DNA from: Rhodococcus wratislaviensis | GTDB taxonomy: Bacteria; Actinomycetota; Actinomycetes; Mycobacteriales; Mycobacteriaceae | Length of the DNA: 64,000 nt | Assembly: GCF_900455735.1 (NCBI RefSeq) | Contig: NZ_UAUI01000003.1 | Location: forward strand, 124,001-188,000 | Direction: 5' to 3' | In this document: positions 24,757-35,187 of the stretch, one piece after another | Layout: each line of letters starts with the position of its first letter | Numbering within the stretch: position 1 is the first letter of the stretch | Notes under the pieces: model-generated | Database searches by the model: none | What the model saw: only the letters and a program-made list of their open reading frames with translations | Told to the model about the DNA's origin: nothing | Position numbers and translations under genes: made by a program

Positions 24757-26055
24757 ATGCCGCTGACCCCTGTCCTCAGCCGTTACTGGGACGAGCCCGA
24801 GTCCTGGACCCTCGACACGTACCGTCGCCACGACGGGTACGAGGGCCTGCAGAAGGCGCTGCGCATGGAGCCGGACGAGGTCATCTCGACGGTCAAGGAG
24901 GCCGGCCTGCGCGGTCGTGGTGGTGCCGGGTTCCCGACCGGGATGAAGTGGTCGTTCATCCCGCAGGGCGACGACAAGCCGCACTACCTCGTGGTCAACG
25001 CCGACGAGTCCGAACCGGGCACCTGCAAGGACATGCCGCTTATGCTGGCCACGCCGCACGCGCTCGTGGAGGGCGTCATCATCGCGGCGTACGCGATCCG
25101 CGCCGGGCACGCGTTCATCTATGTGCGCGGCGAGGTGGTGCCGGTGCTGCGCCGGCTGCAGGCCGCGGTCGCGGAGGCGTATGCGGCGGGCTACCTCGGC
25201 ACGAACATCCTGGGCACCGGTTTCGACCTCGAACTGGTCGTGCACGCGGGTGCGGGGGCGTACATCTGCGGGGAGGAGACGGCGCTGCTCGATTCGCTGG
25301 AGGGGCGCCGCGGTCAGCCTCGGTTGCGTCCGCCGTTCCCCGCGGTGGCCGGTCTCTACGCGTCACCGACCGTCGTCAACAACGTCGAGTCGATTGCGAG
25401 TGTCCCGCCGATCATCGTGAACGGCATCGAGTGGTTCCGGTCGATGGGCAGCGAGAAGTCGCCCGGCTTCACCCTGTACTCCCTGTCCGGGCACGTGACG
25501 AAGCCCGGACAGTACGAGGCCCCGCTCGGAATCACCCTGCGGGAGTTGCTCGAGTACGCGGGCGGAGTCCGCGCCGGGCACCGATTGAAGTTCTGGACCC
25601 CGGGCGGTTCCTCGACGCCGATCTTCACCGACGAGCATCTCGACGTCGCCCTCGACTACGAGGGTGTCGGCGCCGCCGGATCGATGCTGGGCACCAAGGC
25701 GTTGCAGATCTTCGACGAGACCACGTGCGTGGTGCGTGCCGTGCTCCGCTGGACCGAGTTCTATGCGCACGAGTCGTGCGGGAAGTGCACGCCCTGCCGG
25801 GAAGGCACCTACTGGCTGGTGCAGATCCTGGAGCGGCTCGAGAGGGGGGAGGGGACCGACGCCGATCTGGAGAAGCTGCTCGACATCGCCGACAATATCC
25901 TCGGCAAGTCGTTCTGCGCTCTCGGTGACGGTGCGGCCAGCCCGATCATGTCCTCCATCAAGTACTTCCGCGACGAGTACCTCGCACACTTCGAGCAGGG
26001 TGGCTGCCCGTTCGACCCGCATCAGTCCACGCTCATGGCGGGAGTGCATGCATGA
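24757..26055 (+). CDS. nuoF: NADH-quinone oxidoreductase subunit F (NADH and FMN binding)
   Basis: A 432-residue 51-kDa-type subunit that oxidises NADH. Evidence: [14 protein letters not shown] (NADH site), [12 protein letters not shown] and [13 protein letters not shown] (FMN), and [14 protein letters not shown] plus the later SFCALGD, the four Cys of cluster N3. Its stop TGA overlaps an ATG (ATGA) opening a 27-codon frame that leads to nuoG. Confidence 0.96.
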   Translation: MPLTPVLSRYWDEPESWTLDTYRRHDGYEGLQKALRMEPDEVISTVKEAGLRGRGGAGFPTGMKWSFIPQGDDKPHYLVVNADESEPGTCKDMPLMLATPHALVEGVIIAAYAIRAGHAFIYVRGEVVPVLRRLQAAVAEAYAAGYLGTNILGTGFDLELVVHAGAGAYICGEETALLDSLEGRRGQPRLRPPFPAVAGLYASPTVVNNVESIASVPPIIVNGIEWFRSMGSEKSPGFTLYSLSGHVTKPGQYEAPLGITLRELLEYAGGVRAGHRLKFWTPGGSSTPIFTDEHLDVALDYEGVGAAGSMLGTKALQIFDETTCVVRAVLRWTEFYAHESCGKCTPCREGTYWLVQILERLERGEGTDADLEKLLDIADNILGKSFCALGDGAASPIMSSIKYFRDEYLAHFEQGGCPFDPHQSTLMAGVHA

Positions 26056-26135
26056 AGCCTGCGAGTGTAGCGAGCGATGTTTCGGCGCGGAGGCCGCGCG
26101 TTCTGGACCGAGGAGCGAGGGAGCGCAGCGAGTGA
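26052..26135 (+). other. Bridging small ORF (27 codons) between nuoF and nuoG
   Basis: ATG at 26052 overlaps the nuoF stop. The frame ends with TGA at 26133-26135, which overlaps the nuoG GTG (GTGA). Both ends have the 4-base coupling overlap. The peptide ([14 protein letters not shown], then RGARERSE) is repeat-derived. A role in translational coupling is inferred, and a functional peptide is not claimed. Confidence 0.45.
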
Positions 26136-26192
26136 GCGATGAGGGAAGGGCGCGCGTGAAGGGCTCCGCGCCTGCGAGCGTAGCGAGCCATG
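26084..26192 (+). repeat. Palindromic repeat at the nuoF/nuoG junction
   Basis: Diverged single copy of the nuoB/nuoC element, in the same orientation. Arms 26084-26092 and 26164-26172 pair perfectly over 9 bases. Inner arms 26096-26104 and 26147-26155 also pair, with two G-U pairs. The arm sequences differ from the nuoC copy but remain complementary. The loop contains GAGGAGCGAGGGAG and the GTG start of nuoG at 26132. A short flanking motif (CCTGCGAGYGTAGCGAGC) occurs before (about 26058) and at the end (about 26170). Confidence 0.85.
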
Positions 26193-28609
26193 ATACGAGC
26201 CTTGATGCAGTGAACGTTGTCATCGACGGTGTCGAGGTCAGTGTCCCCAAGGGCACGTTGGTGATTCGTGCCGCGGAGATGATCGGCATCCAGATCCCGC
26301 GGTTCTGCGACCACCCGTTGCTCGACCCGGTCGGCGCGTGCCGTCAGTGCCTCGTCGACGTCGAGGGGCAGCGCAAGCCGCTCGCCTCCTGCACCACGAC
26401 CGTCACCGACGGCATGGTCGTCCACACCCAGCTCACGTCGCCCGTCGCCGACAAGGCGCAGAAGGGCGTGATGGAGTTGCTGCTGATCAACCATCCTCTG
26501 GACTGCCCGGTGTGCGACAAGGGCGGCGAGTGCCCCCTGCAGAACCAGGCGATGTCCAACGGGCGCGCGGAATCGCGTTTCGGGGAGGTCAAGCGCACGT
26601 TCCCCAAGCCGATTCCGCTGTCCACGGAGGTCCTGCTGGACCGCGAGCGGTGCGTGCTGTGCGCGCGGTGCACCCGGTTCTCCCAGCAGGTCGCCGGCGA
26701 CCCGTTCATCGAACTCATGGAACGGGGCGCGCTGCAGCAGGTGGGGATCTACGCGAAGGAACCGTTCGAGTCGTACTTTTCCGGCAACACCGTCCAGATC
26801 TGTCCGGTGGGTGCGCTGACGGGTTCCGCGTACCGCTTCCGGGCCCGCCCGTTCGACCTGGTCTCCAGCCCCAGCGTCTGCGAGCACTGTGCGAGCGGGT
26901 GCGCCCAGCGCACCGACCACCGGCGGGGGAAAGTGCTGCGCCGGCTGGCGGGCGACGATCCGGAGGTCAACGAGGAGTGGAATTGCGACAAGGGGCGGTG
27001 GGCGTTCGCCTACGCCACCGAGCGCGACCGGACCACGACCCCTCTGGTCCGCGGCGACGACGGCACGCTGGCACCCGCCTCCTGGTCGGAGGCCCTGGCC
27101 GTCGCGGCGCGGGGACTGGCCGCCGCGCGGGGCAACGCGGGTGTTCTCGTCGGGGGCCGGTCCACCTGGGAGGATGCCTACGCCTACGCGAAGTTCGCAC
27201 GAACAGTGCTCGGCACCAATGACATCGACTTCCGCAGTCGCGCGCACTCCGGCGAGGAGGCCGAGTTCCTGGCTGCCCGGGTGGCGGGGCAGCGACTCGC
27301 GGTCACCTACGAGGATCTCGACGCCGCACCGGTCGTTCTTCTCGTCGCATTCGAGCCGGAGGAGGAATCGCCGATCGTCTTCCTGCGGCTGCGCAAGGCC
27401 GCACGCGCGAAGGCCGTTCCGGTCTACTCGATCACCCCGTACGCGTCCCGTGGCCTGGAGAAGATGTCCGGCCGCCTGCTGCGGTCCGCGCCGAGTGCGG
27501 AGGCGGAGGTCCTCGACGGACTCCGCGCGGGAGACCCGGACCCGGGCGTTACTGAACTGCTGCGCCGGCCGGGTGCGGTCATCGTGGTCGGGGAAAGACT
27601 CGCCGGGGTGCCGGGGGCGCTGTCCGCGGCGGTCCGACTGGCCGACGACACGGGGGCCCGGCTGGCCTGGGTGCCGCGACGGGCCGGCGAACGCGGCGCA
27701 CTCGAGGCCGGTGCGCTGCCCGGACTGCTCCCGGGTGGCAGACCGGTGGGCGATCCGGAGGCGCGGCGGCAGGTCGCGTCGGTGTGGAACGCCGCGGGCC
27801 TGCCGGACACCGCGGGCCGGGACACCGCGGGCATCCTCGCCGCGGCCGAGGCGAAGACGCTCGGGGCGCTGGTGATCGGCGGTGTCGAGGCCGACGACCT
27901 CCCCGACCCGCAGGCCGCGCTGGCCGCGGTCGAGGCGGCAGGGTTCGTCGTGAGTCTGGAACTGCGCCACAGTGCGATCAGCGAGCGCGCGGACGTGGTG
28001 TTCCCCATCGCACCGGTCATGGAGAAGCCGGGCACCTTCCTCGACTGGGAAGGGCGCACACGCGATTTCGACGCCGCCCTCCGGGCCACCGGGTCGATGC
28101 CCGATCAGCGCGTGCTCCACGCGATCGCCGGCGAAATGGGTGTCCCGCTGGGTCTTCCGGACGCCGCCACCGCACGGCGCGAACTCGAGAGGCTCGGCGC
28201 CTGGGACGGTGACTTCCCGGATCCGCCCGACCATCCGCAACCGCCGCGGCGGGAACCCGGGCCGGGGGAGGCGGTGCTCGCCACCTGGCGGATGCTGCTC
28301 GACTCGGGGCGGCTGCAGGACGGGGAACCGCACCTGGCAGGCACCGCCCGCACTCCGGTCGTGCGGATGTCCGCGGCCTCGGCGGCCGAGTCGGGTGCCG
28401 CTGACGGGGATCCGGTCACCGTGACGACGGAGCGGGGCGGCGTCACCCTGCCGTTGGTGATCACCGACATGCCGGATCGAGTGGTGTGGCTGCCCCTCAA
28501 CTCGCCCGGGTCCGCCGTCTACAAGCAACTGGCCGCCCGGTCGGGGAGCGTCGTGAACGTCCGCCGCGCGGCAGGCACCAACGGGATGGTCCCGGGAGGT
28601 GCGCTGTGA
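26132..28609 (+). CDS. nuoG: NADH-quinone oxidoreductase subunit G
   Basis: An 825-residue 75-kDa-type subunit. The N-terminal ferredoxin domain binds the 2Fe-2S cluster ([15 protein letters not shown]), then [13 protein letters not shown] and [10 protein letters not shown] for N5/N4-type clusters. CEHCASGC with the downstream Cys in EWNCDKGRW matches the extra N7 cluster seen in some bacteria. A molybdopterin-oxidoreductase-like domain follows. GTG 26132 lies in the repeat loop and gives a repeat-encoded leader of ~24 residues ([16 protein letters not shown]). A shorter alternative GTG at 26210 would begin just before [10 protein letters not shown]. Overlaps nuoH by GTGA. Confidence 0.94.
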   Translation: MSDEGRARVKGSAPASVASHDTSLDAVNVVIDGVEVSVPKGTLVIRAAEMIGIQIPRFCDHPLLDPVGACRQCLVDVEGQRKPLASCTTTVTDGMVVHTQLTSPVADKAQKGVMELLLINHPLDCPVCDKGGECPLQNQAMSNGRAESRFGEVKRTFPKPIPLSTEVLLDRERCVLCARCTRFSQQVAGDPFIELMERGALQQVGIYAKEPFESYFSGNTVQICPVGALTGSAYRFRARPFDLVSSPSVCEHCASGCAQRTDHRRGKVLRRLAGDDPEVNEEWNCDKGRWAFAYATERDRTTTPLVRGDDGTLAPASWSEALAVAARGLAAARGNAGVLVGGRSTWEDAYAYAKFARTVLGTNDIDFRSRAHSGEEAEFLAARVAGQRLAVTYEDLDAAPVVLLVAFEPEEESPIVFLRLRKAARAKAVPVYSITPYASRGLEKMSGRLLRSAPSAEAEVLDGLRAGDPDPGVTELLRRPGAVIVVGERLAGVPGALSAAVRLADDTGARLAWVPRRAGERGALEAGALPGLLPGGRPVGDPEARRQVASVWNAAGLPDTAGRDTAGILAAAEAKTLGALVIGGVEADDLPDPQAALAAVEAAGFVVSLELRHSAISERADVVFPIAPVMEKPGTFLDWEGRTRDFDAALRATGSMPDQRVLHAIAGEMGVPLGLPDAATARRELERLGAWDGDFPDPPDHPQPPRREPGPGEAVLATWRMLLDSGRLQDGEPHLAGTARTPVVRMSAASAAESGAADGDPVTVTTERGGVTLPLVITDMPDRVVWLPLNSPGSAVYKQLAARSGSVVNVRRAAGTNGMVPGGAL

Positions 28610-29958
28610 CGATCGAGGCCGTCTACCCCGACCCGGCGCTGTTCGGCCACGACCCGTGGTGGCTGGTTCTCGGCAAGGCCCTGGCCATCTTCGTGTTCCT
28701 CGTCCTCACTCCGCTTCTGACGATCCTGGCCGAACGCAAGGTCATGGCCTGGATGCAGATGCGCGTGGGCCCGAACCGGGTGGGTCCGCGGGGCATGCTG
28801 CAGAGCCTCGCCGACGGCATCAAGCTCGCGCTGAAGGAAGGGATCGTCCCGAAGGGTGTGGACAAGCCGATCTACATCCTGGCGCCGATCATCGCCGCGG
28901 TACCCGCGTTCATGGCGTTCGCCGTGATCCCGTTCGGCCCGGCGGTGTCGATCTTCGGGCACTACACGCCCTTGCAGCTGACGGACCTGCCGGTGGCCGT
29001 CCTCTACGTCCTCGCGGCCACGTCGATCGGCGTCTACGGCATCGTGCTCGCCGGCTGGGCGTCCGGCTCCACGTACCCGTTGCTGGGAGGGCTGCGCTCG
29101 ACGGCGCAGGTGATCTCGTACGAGATCGCGATGGCGTTGTCCTTCGCGGCCGTCTTCCTGGACGCCGGAACGATGTCCACGTCGGGCATCGTCGCCGCCC
29201 AGGAACACACCTGGTACGTCTTCCTGCTGCTGCCGTCGTTCCTCATCTACGTCACGTCGATGGTCGGCGAGACCAACCGGGCGCCCTTCGACCTGCCCGA
29301 GGCCGAAGGCGAACTGGTCGGCGGGTTCCACACCGAGTACTCCTCGCTGAGCTTCGCGATGTTCATGCTCGCCGAGTACGTGAACATGGTGACGGTCTCG
29401 GCGCTCGCGACCACGCTGTTCCTCGGCGGCTGGCATGCCCCGTTCCCGCTCAGCCTGTGGGACGGCGCGAATTCCGGCTGGTGGCCGGTGCTGTGGTTCA
29501 CGCTGAAGGTCTGGGGTTTCCTGTTCGTGTTCGTCTGGTTGCGCGCCACGCTGCCCCGGCTGCGGTACGACCAGTTCATGGGTCTCGGCTGGAAGATCCT
29601 GATCCCGATCTCGCTGGTGTGGGTCATGATCGTCGCCACCGTCCGGGCCTTCCGCAACGAGGGTTACGACGTCCGGTCGATCGCACTCGTCGTCGCGGGC
29701 CTCGTCGTCGCCCTCGTCGTGGTGATGCTGCTGTGGAAGCGGCTGCGCCCGGGCCGCGTTCCCGCACCCGAGAAACGGGTCGAGCCGCAGGGACGCGCGG
29801 AACCGTCCCCGGAGACACTCGAACCGTTCGACCCCATGGCCGGTGGATACCCGGTTCCGCCGATGCCGGGTCAGACGCTGCCCGCGTTCCGGCGCACGCC
29901 CGTCTCCGTCACCTCCGCGCACTCCACCGGATCGACCCAGGAGAACAGCGATGACTAA
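28606..29958 (+). CDS. nuoH: NADH-quinone oxidoreductase subunit H
   Basis: A 450-residue membrane subunit with eight or so transmembrane helices that links the quinone site to the proton channels. Conserved: [30 protein letters not shown], and [24 protein letters not shown]. The last ~75 residues form a Pro-rich cytoplasmic tail ([15 protein letters not shown]) not needed for the core, common in actinobacterial NuoH. The start is GTG overlapping the nuoG stop. Its end overlaps nuoI by 8 bases. Confidence 0.95.
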   Translation: MTIEAVYPDPALFGHDPWWLVLGKALAIFVFLVLTPLLTILAERKVMAWMQMRVGPNRVGPRGMLQSLADGIKLALKEGIVPKGVDKPIYILAPIIAAVPAFMAFAVIPFGPAVSIFGHYTPLQLTDLPVAVLYVLAATSIGVYGIVLAGWASGSTYPLLGGLRSTAQVISYEIAMALSFAAVFLDAGTMSTSGIVAAQEHTWYVFLLLPSFLIYVTSMVGETNRAPFDLPEAEGELVGGFHTEYSSLSFAMFMLAEYVNMVTVSALATTLFLGGWHAPFPLSLWDGANSGWWPVLWFTLKVWGFLFVFVWLRATLPRLRYDQFMGLGWKILIPISLVWVMIVATVRAFRNEGYDVRSIALVVAGLVVALVVVMLLWKRLRPGRVPAPEKRVEPQGRAEPSPETLEPFDPMAGGYPVPPMPGQTLPAFRRTPVSVTSAHSTGSTQENSDD

Positions 29959-30517
29959 ATTCCTCGGCCCCATAGCGGGTTTCGGCGTGACCTTCTCGAC
30001 GATGTTCAAGAAATCGAACACCGAGTTCTACCCGGAGGAGAAGGTGCCGACGGCTGCCCGCTATCACGGCAGGCACCAGCTCAACCGTTACGCGGACGGG
30101 CTGGAGAAGTGCATCGGGTGCGAACTGTGTGCCTGGGCGTGCCCCGCCGACGCGATCTTCGTGGAGGGCGCCGACAACACCGACGAGGAACGCTTCTCGC
30201 CCGGCGAGCGGTACGGCCGGGTGTACCAGATCAACTACCTGCGCTGCATCGGGTGCGGGCTGTGCATCGAGGCGTGCCCGACGCGGGCGCTGACCATGAC
30301 CAACGAGTACGAGATGGCCGACGACAACCGTGCCGGCCTGATCTACGAGAAGGACCGGCTGCTGGCCCCGCTCGAGTCCGGCATGGTCGAGTCGCCGCAC
30401 CCGATGGCCCCGGGCACCACCGCCGAGGACTACTACCGCGGCGCGGTGACCGGGGGAGCGGCGGCTGCGCCGCAGGACGAATCCGGGGTCGACGACACGG
30501 CGGGGGACAGGCCGTGA
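29951..30517 (+). CDS. nuoI: NADH-quinone oxidoreductase subunit I
   Basis: A 188-residue subunit with two 4Fe-4S clusters (N6a, N6b). The two motifs are [16 protein letters not shown] and [16 protein letters not shown]. An N-terminal amphipathic segment ([12 protein letters not shown]) would lie on the membrane. The C-terminal tail after EDYYRGA is Ala/Asp-rich. ATG at 29951 lies within the end of nuoH. Confidence 0.96.
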   Translation: MTKFLGPIAGFGVTFSTMFKKSNTEFYPEEKVPTAARYHGRHQLNRYADGLEKCIGCELCAWACPADAIFVEGADNTDEERFSPGERYGRVYQINYLRCIGCGLCIEACPTRALTMTNEYEMADDNRAGLIYEKDRLLAPLESGMVESPHPMAPGTTAEDYYRGAVTGGAAAAPQDESGVDDTAGDRP

Positions 30518-30536
30518 TCGAGGGAGGAGAGCCGAC

Positions 30537-31358
30537 GTGGTGAACACGATGCCGTCCGCGGTCCAGCTGGTCGCGGAACCCTTCACCCAGACCTCGACGG
30601 GCGAGGGTGTGCAGTTCTGGGTCCTCGCGACCGTGGCCGTGATCGGCGCGCTCGGAGTGGTCAGCGCAACCAAGGCCGTCTACTCGGCGATCTTCCTCGC
30701 GACGACCATGATCATCCTGGCCGTGTTCTACATCGCCCAGGGCGCGCTCTTCCTCGGCGTCGTGCAGATCGTGGTCTACACCGGCGCCGTCATGATGCTG
30801 TTCCTGTTCGTGCTCATGCTCATCGGCGTCGACTCCTCCGAGTCCCTCGTGGAGAACCTCCGCGGTCAGCGGGTGTCCGCGATCGCGGCGGGACTGGGAT
30901 TCGGACTCCTGCTGATCGGCGGCATCGGGAGTGCGTCCGTCTCCGCGTTCACCGGTCTCGATCAGGCCAACGCGGGGGGCAACGTCGAGGGGCTCGCCGA
31001 ACTCGTGTTCATCCGGTACGTGTGGGCTTTCGAACTGACCGGTGCGTTGCTGATCACGGCGACCATCGGTGCCATGGTGCTCGCCCACCGGGAGCGTTTC
31101 GAGCGGCGGAAGGATCAGCGTGAGCTGTCCCAGGACCGCGTCCGCGAGGGTGCCCGTGTCACTCCGCTGCCCAGTCCGGGTGTGTACGCGCGGCACAACG
31201 CGGTTGACATACCGGCGTTGCTGCCCGACGGCACCTTCTCCGAGCTGTCCGTCAGCCGGTCGCTCGAACGGCGGCCGAGCCTGCCCGCCCGGGCGCTGGG
31301 CACCGCGGACGTCGCGACCCCCGAACCCGGTGCGACCGACGAGGGGAGTCGGCGATGA
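30537..31358 (+). CDS. nuoJ: NADH-quinone oxidoreductase subunit J
   Basis: A 273-residue membrane subunit; the five-helix core is about 170 residues. Conserved: [20 protein letters not shown] in helix 3, with the pi-bulge region. A C-terminal cytoplasmic extension of about 85 residues starts near [19 protein letters not shown] precedes two adjacent GTG codons (30537 and 30540); either could start. nuoK overlaps its stop by ATGA. Confidence 0.95.
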   Translation: MVNTMPSAVQLVAEPFTQTSTGEGVQFWVLATVAVIGALGVVSATKAVYSAIFLATTMIILAVFYIAQGALFLGVVQIVVYTGAVMMLFLFVLMLIGVDSSESLVENLRGQRVSAIAAGLGFGLLLIGGIGSASVSAFTGLDQANAGGNVEGLAELVFIRYVWAFELTGALLITATIGAMVLAHRERFERRKDQRELSQDRVREGARVTPLPSPGVYARHNAVDIPALLPDGTFSELSVSRSLERRPSLPARALGTADVATPEPGATDEGSRR

Positions 31359-31654
31359 ACCCCGAGAACTACCTCTACCTGTCGGCGCTGCTGTTCACGA
31401 TCGGTGCGGCCGGGGTGCTGATCCGCCGCAACGCGATCATCGTGTTCATGTGCATCGAACTGATGCTCAACGCCTCGAATCTGGCGTTCGTGACGTTCGC
31501 CCGGATGCACGGCAACCTCGACGGTCAGGTCTTCGCGTTCTTCACGATGGTCGTCGCGGCCGCCGAGGTCGTCGTCGGTCTGGCGATCATCATGACCATC
31601 TTCCGTTCCCGCCGTTCGGCTTCCGTCGACGACGCCAACCTCCTCAAGAACTGA
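31355..31654 (+). CDS. nuoK: NADH-quinone oxidoreductase subunit K
   Basis: A 99-residue, three-helix membrane subunit of the usual length. The conserved channel glutamates are in [11 protein letters not shown] and in [12 protein letters not shown]. It is coupled to nuoJ by a 4-base overlap and followed by a 72-base gap before nuoL, one of the largest gaps in the operon. Confidence 0.96.
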   Translation: MNPENYLYLSALLFTIGAAGVLIRRNAIIVFMCIELMLNASNLAFVTFARMHGNLDGQVFAFFTMVVAAAEVVVGLAIIMTIFRSRRSASVDDANLLKN

Positions 31655-31664
31655 CGGGTCCCCG

Positions 31665-31730
31665 ATGACGCACATCCTCGAGAAGGTGACTTTGCCCGAC
31701 GACGACGACCCGATCGGCGGTGCGGCATGA
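31665..31730 (+). CDS. 21-residue ORF ahead of nuoL (possible leader peptide)
   Basis: ATG at 31665 opens a frame for [20 protein letters not shown] plus one more Ala, ending with TGA at 31728-31730. That stop overlaps the nuoL ATG at 31727 (ATGA). It fills most of the 72-base gap between nuoK and nuoL and has the same coupling overlap as real genes in this operon. No good ribosome site precedes it. It may be a coupling ORF or a remnant of a longer N-terminus; a stable protein is uncertain. Confidence 0.35.
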   Translation: MTHILEKVTLPDDDDPIGGAA

Positions 31731-33619
31731 GCGGAACGCTCTCGTCGGCCGTGTGGCTGCTGCCCGTTCTGCCGCTCTTCGGAGCCGCCGTGCTCCTGCT
31801 GGCGGGAAGGCGCAGCGATGCGTGGGGCCATCTCCTCGGCTGTGCGACGGCGCTGGTCTCGTTCGCGCTCGGCGTCGTCTTCTTCGTCGACATGCTGGGC
31901 CGGGACGCAGCCGAGCGGGTCGTGCACCAGACCCTGTTCAGCTGGGTGCCGGTCGGTGAACTCCAGGTGGATTTCGGTCTCCAACTCGACCAGCTGTCCG
32001 TGTGCTTCGTCCTCCTGATCACCGGGGTGGGTTCGCTGATCCACATCTATTCGGTCGGCTACATGGCGCACGATCCGGAGCGACGGCGATTCTTCGCCTA
32101 CCTCAATCTGTTCCTCGCGGCGATGCTGCTGCTGGTGCTGGCCGACAACTTCCTGGGTCTGTACGTCGGGTGGGAGGGCGTCGGTCTCGCCTCGTACCTG
32201 CTCATCGGGTTCTGGCAGTACAAGCCGTCCGCCGCGGCGGCCGCGAAGAAGGCGTTCGTCGTCAACCGCGTCGGCGACATGGGACTGGTCCTCGCGATCA
32301 TGATCATGTTCTCGACCTTCGGCTCGATCGAATTCGCCGACGTGTTCACGCGTGCCGACGCCGCGAGCGAGGGGGTGCTCACCGCGATCGGGCTCGCGCT
32401 GCTGCTCGCCGCCTGCGGCAAATCGGCGCAGGTCCCGTTGCAGTCCTGGCTCGGTGACGCGATGGAGGGCCCGACACCGGTGTCGGCGCTCATCCACGCC
32501 GCGACCATGGTCACGGCGGGTGTGTATCTGATCGTCCGGTCCAACGCGATCTTCGACCTGGCCCCGGGCGCCCAGCTCGCCGTCGTGATCGTCGGCGCGG
32601 TGACCCTGCTGTTCGGCGCGATCATCGGCTGCGCGAAGGACGACATCAAGAAGGCGCTGGCGGCATCCACGATGAGCCAGATCGGGTACATGGTGCTGGC
32701 CGCCGGTCTGGGGCCGGCCGGGTACGCGTTCGCGATCATGCTGCTGCTCACCCACGGCTTCTTCAAGGCCGGCCTGTTCCTCGGCGCAGGCTCGGTGATG
32801 CACGGCATGAACGACGAGGTGAACATGCGCCGCTACGGCGGTCTGCGCACCGTCATGCCGATCACGTTCGTCACGTTCGGGCTGGGATACCTGGCCATCA
32901 TCGGGATTCCGCCGTTCTCCGGCTTCTTCTCCAAGGACAAGATCATCGAAGCGGCGTTCGCCGCCGAGGGCGTCCAGGGCGTCGTCCTCGGAACGGTCAC
33001 GCTGCTCGGCGCGGGACTGACCGCCTTCTACATGACCAGGGTGATGCTGATGACGTTCTTCGGACGTCGCCGATGGGCGCCGGACGCCGACCCACACGAA
33101 TCGCCAGGGGTGATGACGGTGCCGATGATTCTGCTCGCGGTGGGTTCGGTCGCCGCAGGCGCCCTACTCGCGGTCGGCTCCTCCCTGCAGCACTGGCTGG
33201 AACCGGTCGTCGGCGCCCACCACGGCGAGCCCGCCCTGCCCGTGTGGGCGATCACCGTACTCACCCTGGTGGTGGTGCTCGCGGGAGTCGCGGTGGCCTA
33301 CCGGCAGTACGCCGGGCAGCCGATCCCCGAGGTCGCGCCGGCGGAGGTCACCGCGTTCACCGTCGCGGCCCGGAAGGACCTGTACGGCGATGCGTTCAAC
33401 GAGGCGGCGCTGATGCGTCCCGGGCAGGAGTTGACGCGAACACTCGTGACCGTCGACGGCAGGGGAGTCGACGGTGCCGTCAACGGGTTCGCCGCGCTCG
33501 TCGGCGGCACGTCGATGCGGGTGCGGCGCCTGCAGACCGGGTTCGTCCGGTCGTACGCGCTGTTCATGTTCGCGGGTGCGGCCCTTCTGGTCGCCACGAT
33601 GCTGGTGAGGCTGTGGTGA
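31727..33619 (+). CDS. nuoL: NADH-quinone oxidoreductase subunit L
   Basis: A 630-residue antiporter-like proton-pumping subunit with about 16 helices, including the long lateral helix at the C-terminus. Typical segments: [35 protein letters not shown], and [20 protein letters not shown]. The Glu and Lys residues of the proton channel are present in these blocks. The GTGA overlap couples it to nuoM. Confidence 0.96.
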   Translation: MSGTLSSAVWLLPVLPLFGAAVLLLAGRRSDAWGHLLGCATALVSFALGVVFFVDMLGRDAAERVVHQTLFSWVPVGELQVDFGLQLDQLSVCFVLLITGVGSLIHIYSVGYMAHDPERRRFFAYLNLFLAAMLLLVLADNFLGLYVGWEGVGLASYLLIGFWQYKPSAAAAAKKAFVVNRVGDMGLVLAIMIMFSTFGSIEFADVFTRADAASEGVLTAIGLALLLAACGKSAQVPLQSWLGDAMEGPTPVSALIHAATMVTAGVYLIVRSNAIFDLAPGAQLAVVIVGAVTLLFGAIIGCAKDDIKKALAASTMSQIGYMVLAAGLGPAGYAFAIMLLLTHGFFKAGLFLGAGSVMHGMNDEVNMRRYGGLRTVMPITFVTFGLGYLAIIGIPPFSGFFSKDKIIEAAFAAEGVQGVVLGTVTLLGAGLTAFYMTRVMLMTFFGRRRWAPDADPHESPGVMTVPMILLAVGSVAAGALLAVGSSLQHWLEPVVGAHHGEPALPVWAITVLTLVVVLAGVAVAYRQYAGQPIPEVAPAEVTAFTVAARKDLYGDAFNEAALMRPGQELTRTLVTVDGRGVDGAVNGFAALVGGTSMRVRRLQTGFVRSYALFMFAGAALLVATMLVRLW

Positions 33620-35187
33620 GCGGCTTCCCGTGGCTGACCGCCCTCTGGGTGCTGCCACTCGTCGGCGCCGGTGTGGTCCTGGCATTGCCCGTCCACAAGC
33701 GCGCGCTCGCGAAATCCGTCGCCGTGGGCGTGTCCGTGGTGGTGCTGTGCCTGGCAGTCGTGCTGGCGATCCGGTTCGATCCGACCGGCGAGCAGTACCA
33801 GTTCGTGGAATCGCACGCCTGGATCCCGGCGTTCGGCACCCGGTACATCCTGGGCCTCGACGGCATCGCGCTCGTCCTGGTGCTCCTCACCACCGTTCTG
33901 GTGCCGCTGCTGTTGCTCGCGGGGTGGAACGACGGTGACACCGCGCCCGACTACGGGCAGCGGCGGATGGCCCACACATACGTGGCGCTGACGCTGATGG
34001 TCGAGGCGATGGTGATCGTGTCGTTCACCGCTCTCGACGTCCTGCTCTTCTACATCTTCTTCGAGGCCATGCTCATCCCGATGTACTTCCTGATCGGAGG
34101 ATTCGGTGGGGCGGGGAGAACGTACGCCGCGGTGAAGTTCCTGCTCTACAACCTGTTCGGCGGCCTGATCATGCTGGCCGCGGTCATCGGGGTGTACGTG
34201 GTGACGGCGCGTCAGGACGCCTTCGGCGGCGGCACCTTCGACTTCCGGGTGATCGTCGCCGAAGGGCTGGACGCCGACCCCGGCGTGCTGAAGGCACTGT
34301 TCCTCGGGTTCATGTTCGCGTTCGCGGTCAAGGCGCCGTTGTGGCCGTTCCACACGTGGCTGCCGGGCGCCGCGGTGGAAGCCACCCCGGCCAGCGCGGT
34401 GCTCATGATGGCCGTCGTCGACAAGGTCGGGACGTTCGGCATGCTCCGCTACTGCCTGCAGATGTTCCCCGAGGCGTCGGCGTACTTCGCGCCGTTGGTC
34501 ACGGTGCTGGCGGTGATCGGAATCATCTACGGCGCGGTGCTGGCCATCGGCCAGACCGACGTGATGCGACTGATCGCCTACACGTCGATCTCGCACTTCG
34601 GGTTCATCATTCTGGGCATCTTCGCCATGACCAGCCAGGGACAGGCCGGATCGACGCTGTACATGGTCAACCACGGCATCTCGACCGCGGCGCTGTTCCT
34701 GATCGCGGGGTTCCTGGTGTCCCGGCGCGGCACCCGCCTCATCGCCGACTACGGCGGCGTGCAGAAGGTGGCGCCGGTGATGGCGGGCACGTTCCTCGTG
34801 GCGGGGCTCGCCACGCTGTCGCTGCCGGGCCTGGCGCCGTTCATCAGTGAGTTCCTCGTCCTGGTCGGCACGTTCTCGCGCTACCAGATCGCTGCCGTGG
34901 TCGCGACTTTCGCGCTCGTCCTCGCCGCGATCTACGTGCTGTGGCTCTATCAGCGGATGATGACCGGGCCGCTGAAGGAGGGCAACGAGACCGTCCGCGA
35001 TCTCGTGCGCCGTGAGATCGCGGTCGTGGCGCCGCTGATCGCCCTGCTGCTCGTCCTCGGCGTCTACCCCAAGCCCGTGCTGGACGTCATCACCCCCGCG
35101 GTGAGCCACGTCCTCGTCACCGTCGGTCAGCACGATCCTGCACCCACCGTCGCCGGGCAGGACCCAGAGGGAGGCACACACCGATGA
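33616..35187 (+). CDS. nuoM: NADH-quinone oxidoreductase subunit M
   Basis: A 523-residue antiporter-like proton-pumping subunit. Seen: [20 protein letters not shown] (conserved channel Glu), [20 protein letters not shown], and [16 protein letters not shown]. It begins at GTG 33616, overlapping the nuoL stop; the frame is open much further upstream but that part is inside nuoL. ATGA overlap to nuoN. Confidence 0.96.
   Translation: MSGFPWLTALWVLPLVGAGVVLALPVHKRALAKSVAVGVSVVVLCLAVVLAIRFDPTGEQYQFVESHAWIPAFGTRYILGLDGIALVLVLLTTVLVPLLLLAGWNDGDTAPDYGQRRMAHTYVALTLMVEAMVIVSFTALDVLLFYIFFEAMLIPMYFLIGGFGGAGRTYAAVKFLLYNLFGGLIMLAAVIGVYVVTARQDAFGGGTFDFRVIVAEGLDADPGVLKALFLGFMFAFAVKAPLWPFHTWLPGAAVEATPASAVLMMAVVDKVGTFGMLRYCLQMFPEASAYFAPLVTVLAVIGIIYGAVLAIGQTDVMRLIAYTSISHFGFIILGIFAMTSQGQAGSTLYMVNHGISTAALFLIAGFLVSRRGTRLIADYGGVQKVAPVMAGTFLVAGLATLSLPGLAPFISEFLVLVGTFSRYQIAAVVATFALVLAAIYVLWLYQRMMTGPLKEGNETVRDLVRREIAVVAPLIALLLVLGVYPKPVLDVITPAVSHVLVTVGQHDPAPTVAGQDPEGGTHR

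Noticed and set aside
21644..26192. IS element or transposon ends flanking nuoC-nuoF
   Set aside because: The repeats are direct, each internally palindromic, and no transposase gene or inverted terminal repeats at the outer edges are present.
26033..28528. Very long open frame on the minus strand across nuoG (over 800 codons)
   Set aside because: It mirrors nuoG in a GC-rich region where antisense stops are rare. Its product is Arg/His/Asp-rich with no domain, while nuoG is unmistakable.
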